In this document: piece by piece, positions 34,551-42,701 of the stretch
How the letters are laid out: the number at the start of each line of letters is the position of its first letter
Numbering within the stretch: the first letter of the stretch is position 1
NCBI RefSeq assembly: GCF_000719095.1
Contig: NZ_JOEH01000010.1
Location: 124,001 to 188,000 of the forward strand
DNA: 64,000 bases
DNA from: Streptacidiphilus jeojiense
GTDB lineage: Bacteria; Actinomycetota; Actinomycetes; Streptomycetales; Streptomycetaceae
Direction of reading: 5' to 3'
The notes under the pieces: model-generated
Told to the model about the DNA's origin: nothing
The model's input: the letters and a program-made list of their open reading frames with translations, nothing else
The model's database searches: none
Made by a program: the position numbers and the translations under genes

Positions 34551-37500
34551 CTACATTGTGGGACCGGACGGGAGTTCGATCTCTCCGAGTGTCGAGGGAT
34601 CATGGGCCGGTGCATATCGGTTGACGGCCGCACGGCCCTGCTCAGCCTGGACCGGCCCCTGTGCGGTTGTCCGCCGAGCGAGTTCAGCACGAAGGCCGAC
34701 TGCACGGTGTTCGGCGCCGGCCGCTGTGCCGCGTGCAGCGGCAACCCCTCGCCTCAGCGCAGCCGCTGCCTCGACGTCCTGCTGCTGAGCGCGGTGGAGC
34801 AAGGGGCCGAAGCCTTCGCTGAGCACTGACTCTTCAGCCAGCACCTCGCCGTACTGCGCAGCAGAACCTGCCGAAGCCGCGAGTCCATCAGCGCGCTTCT
34901 GAAGCTGTTGAACGCCCTGTACCACCTCGCCGAGTTCCTGGAGCAGTTCCGCCTGGCGCGCCCCGGCGTGCTCACGCTGGTCACCCCGGAGTACAGGTCG
35001 CCCGAATCGACTGACTGCGGCCAGGTCCTCGCGCAGGCGGCCGATCTGCTGACGGATGGCCTGTTCAGCTGCGGTGCTCTCGATGAGAGCTTCCGTCACG
35101 GCCTGAATCTCCCTGATGGCCCCGGCCCGTTCGGTGATGTCGTCTCGGCGGCGCATCAGGGACTGAACGTGGGGTCCGCGATTGGCGGCTGCCTGCTGCC
35201 CTGCCTGGTCGGCGCGCAACTCGGCTTCCTGTGCTGCGACCCGGGTCGCCTGCACGGCAGCAGTTGCTCGGCGGAGCGCCGCGCGGAGGCCGTCGGCGTC
35301 CAAGCGGGTGTAGGGGCTCGCGGGCGGGCCAGTGAAGGGCTCGGCTGGAACGTAGACCGGTCCGCTGTTCGACGTGTACGGGCTGCGTTCGTTGAGCTCG
35401 GCAGGCTCCTGGTCTTCGGGCTCGTCCTGGCCGGTGCCGGGAGCGCGGGGAGTCGGCAGCGCCGCCACGATGTCCCGGAGGTGGGCGGGGACATCCTTCT
35501 TCGGAAGCTCGGTGAGGATCATCTTCTCCTCGGTGCCGGTCTCGACCTCGCGGATGAGTCCGGCGACGGCGCGGTCCACCCGCTCCTGGTCAGAGGCGGG
35601 GGCTCCGGCGCGGGCGCGGTCGGCGTCGGTCTCGTAGGCGGCAAGGGGGAGGAAGAGGTGCGTCTCCTGCTTGTCCCGCGACATCATGGTGTACAGCGCA
35701 TTCGCCTGGGCGCCGGGGCCGTAGACGAGGGTGTCTTGGACGCTGAGTCCCTGGCTCTTGTGACCGGTGATGGCGTAGCCGAGGCTGAGGCCACCGCCCG
35801 AGATGTAGTCGGCGTCCACCCATTCGGTGACGTCGCGCTCGCCGTCCTTGGTCTTTTCCCGCCATTCGACCAGCACTCGGCGTTCGGCATCCACGGCGCG
35901 GATGATTCCCCGGAAGCCGTTGAGGACGTCGTCGTGCTCGCCGCGGGTCAGGCGTGAGCGGTAGTCGTTGGTCCGCAGCAGCACCTGGTCGCCGACCGAG
36001 ATTGCGAGTTCCCGGCCGCCGGCCAGGGCATAGGTGTGCTCCGGGCCGGGGAGGTGGCCCTGCTCTTTGCGGATGGCGCGGGCACCGAGGTTGAGTTCTT
36101 CGACGGTCTCGTTGGTCGCGGCGAGCATGAGGAGCTGCTGCACGGCGGTGTGGTCGTCGGTGTAGGTGCCGCGCTTGTCGGCCCAGAGGGTGAGCATCGC
36201 GGCAAGGGTGCTGTCCTTATCGGTGAGGGCGTGGACTCGGCCGGTGCTGACGAAGGTGCGTAGTGCGTCCACCCGGTTGTCGTCGCGCCACAGCTCCAGC
36301 GCGCGGCGCTCGATGGTGTCCTTCTGCCGGAAGTTCTCGTCCAGTTCGAGGCCGCCGACCACATGGTGGACCGCGGCGAAGGACCCGCCGATGCCCGGGG
36401 AGTGGAGTTGCTTGGGGTCCCCGATGCCGACGACCTTTGTGGCGGTCTGCTGGGCGAAGGCCAGAAGCAGGGCAACGCCGCGGTCATCGCACATGGCGGC
36501 CTCGTCCACGACCAGGACGTCAACACCCGCGAGGCTGACAGTGCCGGTGCTGAGGCCGAGCAGCCAGGACGCCATGGTGCGGGAAGTGATACCGGCTTCG
36601 GCCTTCAGGTTGGCGGCAGCGACCGCTGCGGTGCTGGTGCCGGCGACGACGAGTCCCTCTGCCTCCCATGCCTGGCGGGCGGCGTCCATGAGGGTGGTCT
36701 TGCCGGAGCCTGCGACACCGACTACAGCGTCCACGCCGTGCCCGGCGGTCAGCAGGCGGTGCAGTACCTCGCGCTGCTGGGCCGAGAACGAGAACCCTGG
36801 ACCGTGCTGGGCCTCGACGGTGGAGAGGGTCATCTCCACCGTCAGCGGGCGGACGACGGCGGCGTTCTCGTTGAGGCGGCCGGTCGCCTCGGTGATGATC
36901 TGGGCCTCTGCGGCAATGACATCGGCGGTGGTGTACCGGTCGGGGTGGGAGAAGTGTTGGGCGCCGCGGGGGATGAGCTTGACGGCGTGGCCAGCGTGCT
37001 TGAGGACGGCTGCGGTCAGCTGTTCAGCCTCGTCCGCGCTGCCGATGCCGTACGGGAGGGCGTCCAGGACGGCGGCGATGGCAGCGGCGTGGGTGAACTC
37101 CTTGCTGTGGCTGGTCAGTCCGTTCTTCGGGTCGAAGACGATGGCGCACAGCTCGTTCAGGTCGGGGTTCGCGGACGAGTCCGCTTGCTGGAGGACCTCG
37201 GCCGCGATGGCGGCGGGGTCGTCTCCGGCGGCGCGGCCCTCGGCCTGCCAGTAGGCACGCAGGACGTCGTCCGCGACGCCGGTCTCCCCGTTCTTGGGTG
37301 CCTTGGAGACGGCAGAGGCGGCGGTGCGTTCGCGCAGGGTGGCGGTTTCGTAGGTGAGTCCGAGCTTGTCGAGCAGTTGGCGCACCTGGCTGTCGCGCTT
37401 GCTGAACAGGCGGACGGTGGCGGCGGGGATCGCGGCGATCTCCCAGGCTGCGGTGCGCTCGTCCTGGCGGAAGGAGATGCCGTAGCGGTCGGTGAGCTCG

Positions 37501-38954
37501 CGGCGGATGCGTGCGTTCACCAGGGACTGGGTCGCGCGGGCGTGGCGGTGCAGGTCGCGGCCTCCGGCGGCGACGGTGGACCACTTCCCGTCCTCGCCCC
37601 GGACCATGTTGGCCAGGGTGACGTGCAGGTGGAAGTGAGGGTCTCCGTAGGGAGCGTCGTTCACTGGCCTGGCCGCGCGGTGGATCATCACCCAGCCGGA
37701 GAAGCCACTGGTGGCGACAGTTCCGGCCTCTTCGCCGTCGCCGTGGTGGCCGCGCATCGCGTAGGCGGTCCACCCTTCCAGCGCGCTGATCCCCTCGCGC
37801 CCGGCCGCAACGTAGATCGCCTCCACGTCTGCGGCCACGTCGTCGTCGGCGTAGGCCAGTAGCACCGACTTGGACTTCGACAGGTCCAAGGTCATGTCGG
37901 CGCCGCGATTGCCGACCTCCACCCGGCCCTCGCGCCGGGCCACCTTGATCTCCTCGGTGTCCCATACGGATTCCGGGTCCAGTCCGGCTGACTTGGCCAT
38001 GGATATGGCCTCGTTGACGGCTATGGGGAGGTCGCGCAGGTGCTTCTGTGCTTCACCGCGAATCTGGAGGTAGCGGTGCCGCACAGAGGCGGCGGTGAAC
38101 AGATCGGGGGCCTGTGCGCCGCGTTCGCGGGCTTTGGCATCGACGGCGCGCAGCAGGGGGCGGGCATCCAACCGACCGCCGGCCTCGGCGGTGATGGCTG
38201 CTTCCAGTGCCTTGGCGGTGTAGAGGTCGGTGGGCTCGATGCCGACGGCGGCGGCCAGCTTGAGCAGGTGGGACACCGGCACCTTGTGGGCCTCGCCGAA
38301 GCGGTTCACCTGCCGCTGCATCGTGCCGAACATGGTGGTCTTGCGCTTGGAGTCGAGCAGCGATTCCGGCTTGCGGCCCTGCTCGGCGGCGGCCCTGCGG
38401 ATGGCCCGGACCAGCGGTGCGGCGGGCAGCTTGGCGGCGGGGGCGATGGCGAGCTTGGGTTCGACCAGTGTCTTGCCGGTGCGGGGGTCTTCGCCGCGCA
38501 TCAGACGGCGGGCGGCGGGGAAGTCCGCCGGTCCGAGGGTGCTGCCGGGGGCTATGCCGAACTCGTGCAGTCCCTCGCCAATCCAGACGAGGGGACGTTC
38601 GGCGGCGTCGAGGTGGTAGTCGAGCTGGCCGTCTGCTGCGGCGGGCATGAGGTCTTCGCCGTACAGCTCGCTGGCATTGAGACCGGCAGCAGTGGCCACT
38701 TCCACGGCGTCAAAGCTGTTGATCTTGAGGGGCTTGCCGTTCCGGAGGGCTGAGCGCGCCTTGTAGAAGATCCTCTTCGCCTCAGCGTCACCGAGCAGCT
38801 TGCCGATGCTGGTCCCGGCCTCGGCGGCTGCTGCTTCGACGGCCGCGACCAGGACGGCGGCATCCACGGTCGTGCTGGTGCCGCAGCCATGGCCGCCGGT
38901 GAGGCGGTACTCCACCTGCTCGTCGGACGGGCCGATCATCGTTACCCACGCCAT
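34551..38954 (-). CDS. MobF-type relaxase with RecD-like helicase (TraA-like)
   Basis: 1467 residues; GAAGGGAGG precedes the ATG. N-terminal relaxase: Tyr16 near VEYRL, the GADMTLDLSKSKSVLL motif (~351-365), and the metal triad H440, H442, H444 (DPHFHLHVTLAN). Three ~75-residue helical modules ending GLNASELYGED, GIEPTDLYTAK and GLDPESVWDTE lie at 31-103, 176-250 and 261-337, around and within the relaxase part. The helicase has Walker A GVAGSGKT at 746-753, Walker B VLVVDEAAM, and the late GYAITGHKSQG motif. A long Ala/Gln coiled-coil tail follows ~1200. It nicks oriT, stays covalently bound and unwinds the strand for transfer. Confidence 0.95.
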   Translation of the reverse strand: MAWVTMIGPSDEQVEYRLTGGHGCGTSTTVDAAVLVAAVEAAAAEAGTSIGKLLGDAEAKRIFYKARSALRNGKPLKINSFDAVEVATAAGLNASELYGEDLMPAAADGQLDYHLDAAERPLVWIGEGLHEFGIAPGSTLGPADFPAARRLMRGEDPRTGKTLVEPKLAIAPAAKLPAAPLVRAIRRAAAEQGRKPESLLDSKRKTTMFGTMQRQVNRFGEAHKVPVSHLLKLAAAVGIEPTDLYTAKALEAAITAEAGGRLDARPLLRAVDAKARERGAQAPDLFTAASVRHRYLQIRGEAQKHLRDLPIAVNEAISMAKSAGLDPESVWDTEEIKVARREGRVEVGNRGADMTLDLSKSKSVLLAYADDDVAADVEAIYVAAGREGISALEGWTAYAMRGHHGDGEEAGTVATSGFSGWVMIHRAARPVNDAPYGDPHFHLHVTLANMVRGEDGKWSTVAAGGRDLHRHARATQSLVNARIRRELTDRYGISFRQDERTAAWEIAAIPAATVRLFSKRDSQVRQLLDKLGLTYETATLRERTAASAVSKAPKNGETGVADDVLRAYWQAEGRAAGDDPAAIAAEVLQQADSSANPDLNELCAIVFDPKNGLTSHSKEFTHAAAIAAVLDALPYGIGSADEAEQLTAAVLKHAGHAVKLIPRGAQHFSHPDRYTTADVIAAEAQIITEATGRLNENAAVVRPLTVEMTLSTVEAQHGPGFSFSAQQREVLHRLLTAGHGVDAVVGVAGSGKTTLMDAARQAWEAEGLVVAGTSTAAVAAANLKAEAGITSRTMASWLLGLSTGTVSLAGVDVLVVDEAAMCDDRGVALLLAFAQQTATKVVGIGDPKQLHSPGIGGSFAAVHHVVGGLELDENFRQKDTIERRALELWRDDNRVDALRTFVSTGRVHALTDKDSTLAAMLTLWADKRGTYTDDHTAVQQLLMLAATNETVEELNLGARAIRKEQGHLPGPEHTYALAGGRELAISVGDQVLLRTNDYRSRLTRGEHDDVLNGFRGIIRAVDAERRVLVEWREKTKDGERDVTEWVDADYISGGGLSLGYAITGHKSQGLSVQDTLVYGPGAQANALYTMMSRDKQETHLFLPLAAYETDADRARAGAPASDQERVDRAVAGLIREVETGTEEKMILTELPKKDVPAHLRDIVAALPTPRAPGTGQDEPEDQEPAELNERSPYTSNSGPVYVPAEPFTGPPASPYTRLDADGLRAALRRATAAVQATRVAAQEAELRADQAGQQAAANRGPHVQSLMRRRDDITERAGAIREIQAVTEALIESTAAEQAIRQQIGRLREDLAAVSRFGRPVLRGDQREHAGARQAELLQELGEVVQGVQQLQKRADGLAASAGSAAQYGEVLAEESVLSEGFGPLLHRAQQQDVEAAAALRRGVAAARGTAAGAEHRAVGLRAELARRTTAQGPVQAEQGRAAVNRYAPAHDPSTLGEIELPSGPTM

Positions 38955-39212
38955 CGGCCCGCCCTCCCTTCGATCAGATTCGGTCTGTTGTGGTCAGAGT
39001 ATCGTCACGGAGTGACGATACCTTGGTCCTTTCAAATCAAGATCAGCTAACAGGGGCCGGAAAGGCATCCGTTGGCTGCGGAGGCTGTGGGCTCGGAGCA
39101 GCGGGGACTGCTGCGGCTCGCCGAAGACGCTGTTACCTCGGACTGCCGTAAGCGGCAGTCCGTCTCGGGGCGCCACAGGCCGTTTCGGTCCGGTGGCGAT
39201 TACCTCTGGGAA
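38955..39212. other. Candidate origin of transfer (oriT) region
   Basis: Noncoding DNA directly before the relaxase start. It has a perfect 10-bp inverted repeat with a 3-base loop at 38999-39021 (GTATCGTCAC-GGA-mirror), a locally AT-rich flank to its right, and a second perfect 10-bp hairpin at 39139-39162 (CGGACTGCCG-TAAG-mirror). MobF relaxases usually recognise a hairpin next to the nick and are encoded beside it. The nick base cannot be placed from sequence alone. Confidence 0.45.
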
Positions 39213-39254
39213 AACCTGAACGGCCCCTGCCAGTAGGCAGGGGCCGTTCAGGTT
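39213..39254. terminator. Strong hairpin terminator
   Basis: A perfect 19-bp stem with a 4-base AGTA loop (AACCTGAACGGCCCCTGCC / mirror), 8 bp after the stop of the small zinc-ribbon gene. It separates the leftward plasmid-maintenance block from the relaxase region. Confidence 0.8.
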
Positions 39255-39262
39255 CGAGCAGA

Positions 39263-39439
39263 TCAGCGAGGCAACGGCCAGTCGCGAGGCGGGATCGGGG
39301 CCTTGCCCCGGACGTCGCGGTCCGCCTCGTCGGTGCCGCAGAAGGTGCAGATCCGGATGCTCCGGTCCGTCGTGACGCGGGAGCTGGCGGCGTTCTCGCC
39401 AAGGGGGCCGGTGCAGCGCGGGCAGCGCGCGTCGGTCAT
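39263..39439 (-). CDS. Small zinc-ribbon protein
   Basis: 58 residues from ATG with GGAGGG 6 bases upstream. Two CxxC knuckles (CPRC and CTFC) about 20 residues apart form a zinc-ribbon pattern. The C-terminus is Pro/Arg-rich. It follows the 216-residue DNA-binding-type gene by 2 bp, so the two are co-expressed. It may be an accessory of the relaxosome or replication; no specific family recognised. Confidence 0.7.
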   Translation of the reverse strand: MTDARCPRCTGPLGENAASSRVTTDRSIRICTFCGTDEADRDVRGKAPIPPRDWPLPR

Positions 39440-39441
39440 GG

Positions 39442-40092
39442 TCAGCCCTCCGAGTTCTCGCGGGCGGAGTTGAGGATCAGGTTCCAGACAGCGCGGGAGT
39501 AGGCGCGTTCCGTCAGCGGGAGCAGGGCGGGGATCAGCTCGGCGTTCTTGGCGCCGGGGTTGTCCGCGATGGCCGTGCGGGCGAGTTCGAGGCGCGGGTC
39601 TCCCTGGTAGGGGAAGGCGACTGCCTTCCGGCCTCTGGGCCGGCCCCCGGCGTGGCCGCGGCCGGGGCGGTCGGCGACGTACGCCCACAGCTTCCAGCGT
39701 TTCCACTTCGGGCGGTCCCGAGTGGGGAGGCGATCCCAGTCGTCCGGGGCCGGCCAGCCTTCCGGTGGATTCTTGATGTAGCCGGAGATGGTGTCGGAGT
39801 TCGCGAAGCCACAGACCTTGGCGGCCTCGGCCGGCCCCAGTAGGTCTTCCGGGTCACCGGACAGGTCCGGCGTGTTGGTGGTGGCTGCGGCGGCGCGGGT
39901 CCGGAGGTACTCCCGGTGCCACGGAACCCAGACGGCTCCGTCCCAGTGCATGACGCCGTTGACCGTCTCGGCCGGAGGGTGGCCGTTGTTCTCTCGGTCG
40001 GTCCACAGGTTCTGCAAGGTGGGCACGCTGATGCCGTGGGTCTTGTGCAGGTCGGCGCGCGAGTAGAGCGTGCGGCCGTTGTCGCGGTGCAC
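39442..40092 (-). CDS. DNA-binding-type protein near oriT
   Basis: 216 residues from GTG with AGGAG 7 bases upstream. The N-terminal ~60 residues (LYSRADLHKTHGISVPTLQNLWTDRENNGHPP) look like a HTH. The 80-110 stretch (LLGPAEAAKVCGFANSDTISGYIKNPP) looks like a second one. A basic block (WKRWKLWAYVADRPGRGHAGGRPRGRK) follows. Two DNA-binding modules beside the relaxase fit a relaxosome accessory or a local regulator. The family name is not known to me. Confidence 0.7.
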   Translation of the reverse strand: MHRDNGRTLYSRADLHKTHGISVPTLQNLWTDRENNGHPPAETVNGVMHWDGAVWVPWHREYLRTRAAAATTNTPDLSGDPEDLLGPAEAAKVCGFANSDTISGYIKNPPEGWPAPDDWDRLPTRDRPKWKRWKLWAYVADRPGRGHAGGRPRGRKAVAFPYQGDPRLELARTAIADNPGAKNAELIPALLPLTERAYSRAVWNLILNSARENSEG

Positions 40093-40136
40093 TGGGTGCT
40101 CCTGTTCGTCCTCGGTGTCGGCGGGGGTCTGCTGGG

Positions 40137-40415
40137 TTACTCGTCAGCTGCGGGGCCGGGGTTCGGGGTCCAGCTGCACTGGCCTTCTTCGGTGATCCGG
40201 AAGCAGAGCGCGATGTCGTCCGGACTGACGGCCGCGGCCCAGTCCACCTGGTCGGGGTGCGCGGGCGGGAGGTTGAGCACGATGTGTCCGGCCACGGGTG
40301 CGATGTCGTCCACGACGACGAAGGTCTCATGCTCTGTGGCACCGACGCTGTTACCTGGCCGCAGCTTGACGTAGTCGCCTGGCTCAGGATTTCCGTGCGG
40401 CGCTTGAAATACCAT
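40137..40415 (-). CDS. Hypothetical protein behind a GGGCAAC-loop leader
   Basis: 92 residues from ATG at 40415, with AGAAAGACAAG upstream. Beta-rich (YVKLRPGNSV, ETFVVVDDIAPVAGHIVL), suggesting a small barrel; no family recognised. The 5' region has the sixth copy of the leader hairpin and the CTCTCACCA box, so it is presumably controlled with the five module-bearing units further right, although the operator palindrome is absent here. Confidence 0.7.
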   Translation of the reverse strand: MVFQAPHGNPEPGDYVKLRPGNSVGATEHETFVVVDDIAPVAGHIVLNLPPAHPDQVDWAAAVSPDDIALCFRITEEGQCSWTPNPGPAADE

Positions 40416-40431
40416 GGTCTTGTCTTTCTCT

Positions 40432-40483
40432 TGGTGAGAGGACGCCCGATGGCCAGCGCCGTTGCCCATGTGCGCTGGCCATC
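40432..40483 (-). promoter_or_regulatory. Leader hairpin + CTCTCACCA box (copy F, no operator)
   Basis: On the minus strand a 12-bp perfect stem (GATGGCCAGCGC / mirror, 40448-40459 with 40472-40483) carries a 12-base loop containing GGGCAACG. CTCTCACCA follows at 40440-40432, 16 bases before the start codon. The stem sequence is unrelated to copies A-E while the loop and box are kept. Confidence 0.6.
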
Positions 40484-40560
40484 ACCTATTTTCCCGGCCC
40501 ACCGAGGTTCGGCTGACCGGTCTTGCATTAGACCACCTGCTCAGGTGGCGGGTGGTGTGG

Positions 40561-41142
40561 TCAGAACAGTGGCTCCTGCCCGTCGGGGGTGTCGGTGTTC
40601 GGTCCGGCTGGCCGGACGATGCGCAGTTCGTAGCGGGGACGGGCCGCGTGTGGTGGCCGGTGCTGGTCGCCTCGCCCGACCGCCGGTCGCAGAACAGGGG
40701 CTCCTCGGTCGAGCCATCCGGCGGGGTAGCAACCGGCGACGGCATGCCAGTCCCGGCGACGGCCGTGACCGTCCGCCGCCGGTGGCAGCGTTGGCAGCGT
40801 CCTCCAGCCGGGAAAGGCGTGGTCGTGTGCGTCTTCGACGGCTCTGTTCAGAGCACCGGGTCCGCTGCGCCGGCTCCCCTCCCAGGTGCACCGCAAGCAG
40901 GCACCTAGGGACGAGTCGTCACGGCCGCTGCGGTCGTAGCGCGTGAGAACGGTGGGGGTGTGCTCTGCCGGTAGGTCGAGCTCGTGTCCCAGATCGGAGT
41001 ACGCGCCTCCGGGGTGCCCTGCTCGGATGTGCCAGAGCCCGGTGCCGGTGGTGTCCCCAAACGGGGACAGCACGCCGTTGCGTGCGCGCTCGTAGTGGGT
41101 GTGGCGGGCGCGGGCGCCCTGCGGCTGTGGGTCTTCGCTCAC
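40561..41142 (-). CDS. DUF6349-like protein
   Basis: 193 residues from GTG at 41142, overlapping the stop of the gene upstream (GTGA). The central block GLWHIRAGHPGGAYSDLGHELDL, a CLRCTWEG motif and HDHAFPGWR match what I remember of the DUF6349 family found on Streptomyces mobile elements. His/Cys content suggests metal binding. Function unknown. Confidence 0.7.
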   Translation of the reverse strand: MSEDPQPQGARARHTHYERARNGVLSPFGDTTGTGLWHIRAGHPGGAYSDLGHELDLPAEHTPTVLTRYDRSGRDDSSLGACLRCTWEGSRRSGPGALNRAVEDAHDHAFPGWRTLPTLPPAADGHGRRRDWHAVAGCYPAGWLDRGAPVLRPAVGRGDQHRPPHAARPRYELRIVRPAGPNTDTPDGQEPLF

Positions 41143-41528
41143 GGTTGCCCGCACAGGCTTTCGTCCCTCATGGACAGCAGGAGGGGTTCGGCCAGGAACT
41201 GCTGCTCGTCCTGGTGGTCCTGGAATCGCGCGCCGTAGGCGTCGCGGATCGCGCGGCGGGCGTCCTGGTGGCGTTCCTCGCAACCGTCAAAGGTGGTCCC
41301 CGTCAGCACGGCGTAGCCGTGCTGGGCGAGCACCGCGGCGAGCGCGGCCCGGGTCTGGACGGGGGTCAGCGTCGCTAGGTCGGGAGTCGCCGGTGCGGCG
41401 AGAAGCGCGCGGGTGAGTTCGGAGGCGCTGAGCCGCAGTTGCAGAGGGATGGTGATTCGAGCGGTGCCGTCGGTGCTGGGCTGGGCGGCTCCACGACGGG
41501 TGGGCGTGCGGTTGACGGTGATCTGCAT
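41139..41528 (-). CDS. Hypothetical protein
   Basis: 129 residues from ATG at 41528; only a weak ribosome binding site (AGGCAG) precedes it. The first 30 residues form beta strands with many Thr/Arg, the rest is helical (LTRALLAAPATPDLATLTPVQTRAALAAVLAQHGY). No family recognised. Coupled by overlap to the DUF6349-like gene. Confidence 0.55.
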   Translation of the reverse strand: MQITVNRTPTRRGAAQPSTDGTARITIPLQLRLSASELTRALLAAPATPDLATLTPVQTRAALAAVLAQHGYAVLTGTTFDGCEERHQDARRAIRDAYGARFQDHQDEQQFLAEPLLLSMRDESLCGQP

Positions 41529-41590
41529 GTCTGACTGCCTGGGGGTCGTGAACGGGCTGAGGGCGGCGACCGCCACCCCCAGCAACTGGG

Positions 41591-42028
41591 TTAGAACAGG
41601 CGCTCGGCGCGGGCTGTTGCGGCCTGCGCCTGGCGGACAGCGGCGCGCATCTGCTCGGCGGTCTCCTGGGCCGTGCGGCCGGGGGCAGCGCTCCACGTGT
41701 CGATGGCTCGCCTGTACGCGTACGGGTCTTCGTCGGCGTTGATCGGGTGGCCGGTCAGGTGCTCGGCGAACAGCCGGAGGGCCTCGGCTTCACCGCGCCG
41801 GATGGCGGCGTGGTCGTAGCGGCGCTGGCTGGTGAAGCGGCCGTCGCCGGCGGCAACGCGGATGGCTCCGCGAGGCCAGCACGCCAGGGTGACGGTGCGG
41901 CCTGGGCCGTTGAAGAGGTGGTTTCCCTGGTGAATGCCGACGTGCTCGATGTGGCAGGCGGCCCATTCGAGGATCTCGGCCGGGTCGCTGGGGACGACGA
42001 TGCTGTCCGGGCTGTAGCGGATGGGCAT
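41591..42028 (-). CDS. DUF6197-like protein (copy 1)
   Basis: 145 residues from ATG with GAGGGGG 7 bases upstream. The N-terminal AACHIEHVGIHQGNHLF segment and the later RRYDHAAIRRGEAEALRLFAEHL helix resemble DUF6197. The same layout recurs in the gene at 48632 (ADHIQRVGLYQGEGHLW), so the two are paralogues. Function unknown; the family is common on actinobacterial plasmids and phages. Confidence 0.65.
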   Translation of the reverse strand: MPIRYSPDSIVVPSDPAEILEWAACHIEHVGIHQGNHLFNGPGRTVTLACWPRGAIRVAAGDGRFTSQRRYDHAAIRRGEAEALRLFAEHLTGHPINADEDPYAYRRAIDTWSAAPGRTAQETAEQMRAAVRQAQAATARAERLF

Positions 42029-42040
42029 GGCGGTTCCCCC

Positions 42041-42628
42041 TCAGCCGCGAGCGGGGAAGGGGATGCCGACGCTGAGCGCAGTGCGGAGGTCGAGGGCCGA
42101 GCGGTGGAATTCCAGCAGGGCTTGGCGCTCGACGTACCGCTCCGTGCTCATGAGCCAGGTGCTGAGGGCGGCGGTCATGGTGTGGTGCGCCAGCAACGGG
42201 TTGGCGACCTTGCCCAAGGTCCCGTCGGTGTCCACGGCCCATGTCTCGTCGCTGTCTAGGTCCAGCTCCTGCGCGTCGAGGGTGTTTCCGCAGGTCCCGC
42301 AGGTGAAGGTGTTCCTCGACCGAGCGCGGTAGGTCCCGGTCTCGCAACTGGCGCAGGTTATCCGGCCCATGCGCAGATTCCGGGTACTGAAGGCGGTGAA
42401 CAGCGAGTCGAGGCTGCGAGTGCCGTCCTTCGGCGACTTGTGCTGGATGGCGGGCTCAGGCCGCAGCGGCTGGTCCGCCACCCACAGGGCGAGCTGTTCG
42501 GCGGACTCGGCCAGTCCGCACAGGGTGAGCCATTCTGCGGTGCCGGGGTCGTACTCGTCACGCCAGGCGTTGACCTCGCGGACGATGGCGAGCACCGCGC
42601 GGGCGTTCTGCTGGATGTCGTCGTGCAT
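42041..42628 (-). CDS. Zinc-ribbon-containing hypothetical protein
   Basis: 195 residues from ATG. The middle part has CASC...CGTC knuckles about 19 residues apart, a four-Cys zinc ribbon (ITCASCETGTYRARSRN...FTCGTCGN). The flanks are helical. The next gene downstream follows 12 bp after its stop, and a G/C-rich hairpin separates it from the DUF3560 gene upstream. No family name recognised. Confidence 0.65.
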   Translation of the reverse strand: MHDDIQQNARAVLAIVREVNAWRDEYDPGTAEWLTLCGLAESAEQLALWVADQPLRPEPAIQHKSPKDGTRSLDSLFTAFSTRNLRMGRITCASCETGTYRARSRNTFTCGTCGNTLDAQELDLDSDETWAVDTDGTLGKVANPLLAHHTMTAALSTWLMSTERYVERQALLEFHRSALDLRTALSVGIPFPARG

Positions 42629-42652
42629 GTGGATCGGTGTCCGTTCCGGGAT

Positions 42653-42687
42653 GCCGGGGGCGAAGGTGTGCGACCGCCGCCCCCGGC
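42653..42687. repeat. Intergenic GCCGGGGGC hairpin, copy 1
   Basis: A 10-bp perfect stem (GCCGGGGGCG / mirror) with a 15-base loop, between the end of the DUF3560 gene and the start of the zinc-ribbon gene. Related hairpins with the same arm lie at 46733 and 49113, each in the same relative position behind a module-bearing gene. Confidence 0.65.
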
Positions 42688-42701
42688 GCTGGGGTGATTG
42701 G

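Noticed and set aside
34908..38753. Long plus-strand open frames (349, 362, 499 and 237 codons) opposite the relaxase
   Set aside because: They are antisense to a complete MobF relaxase, have no recognisable domains or start signals, and are expected in such GC-rich DNA.
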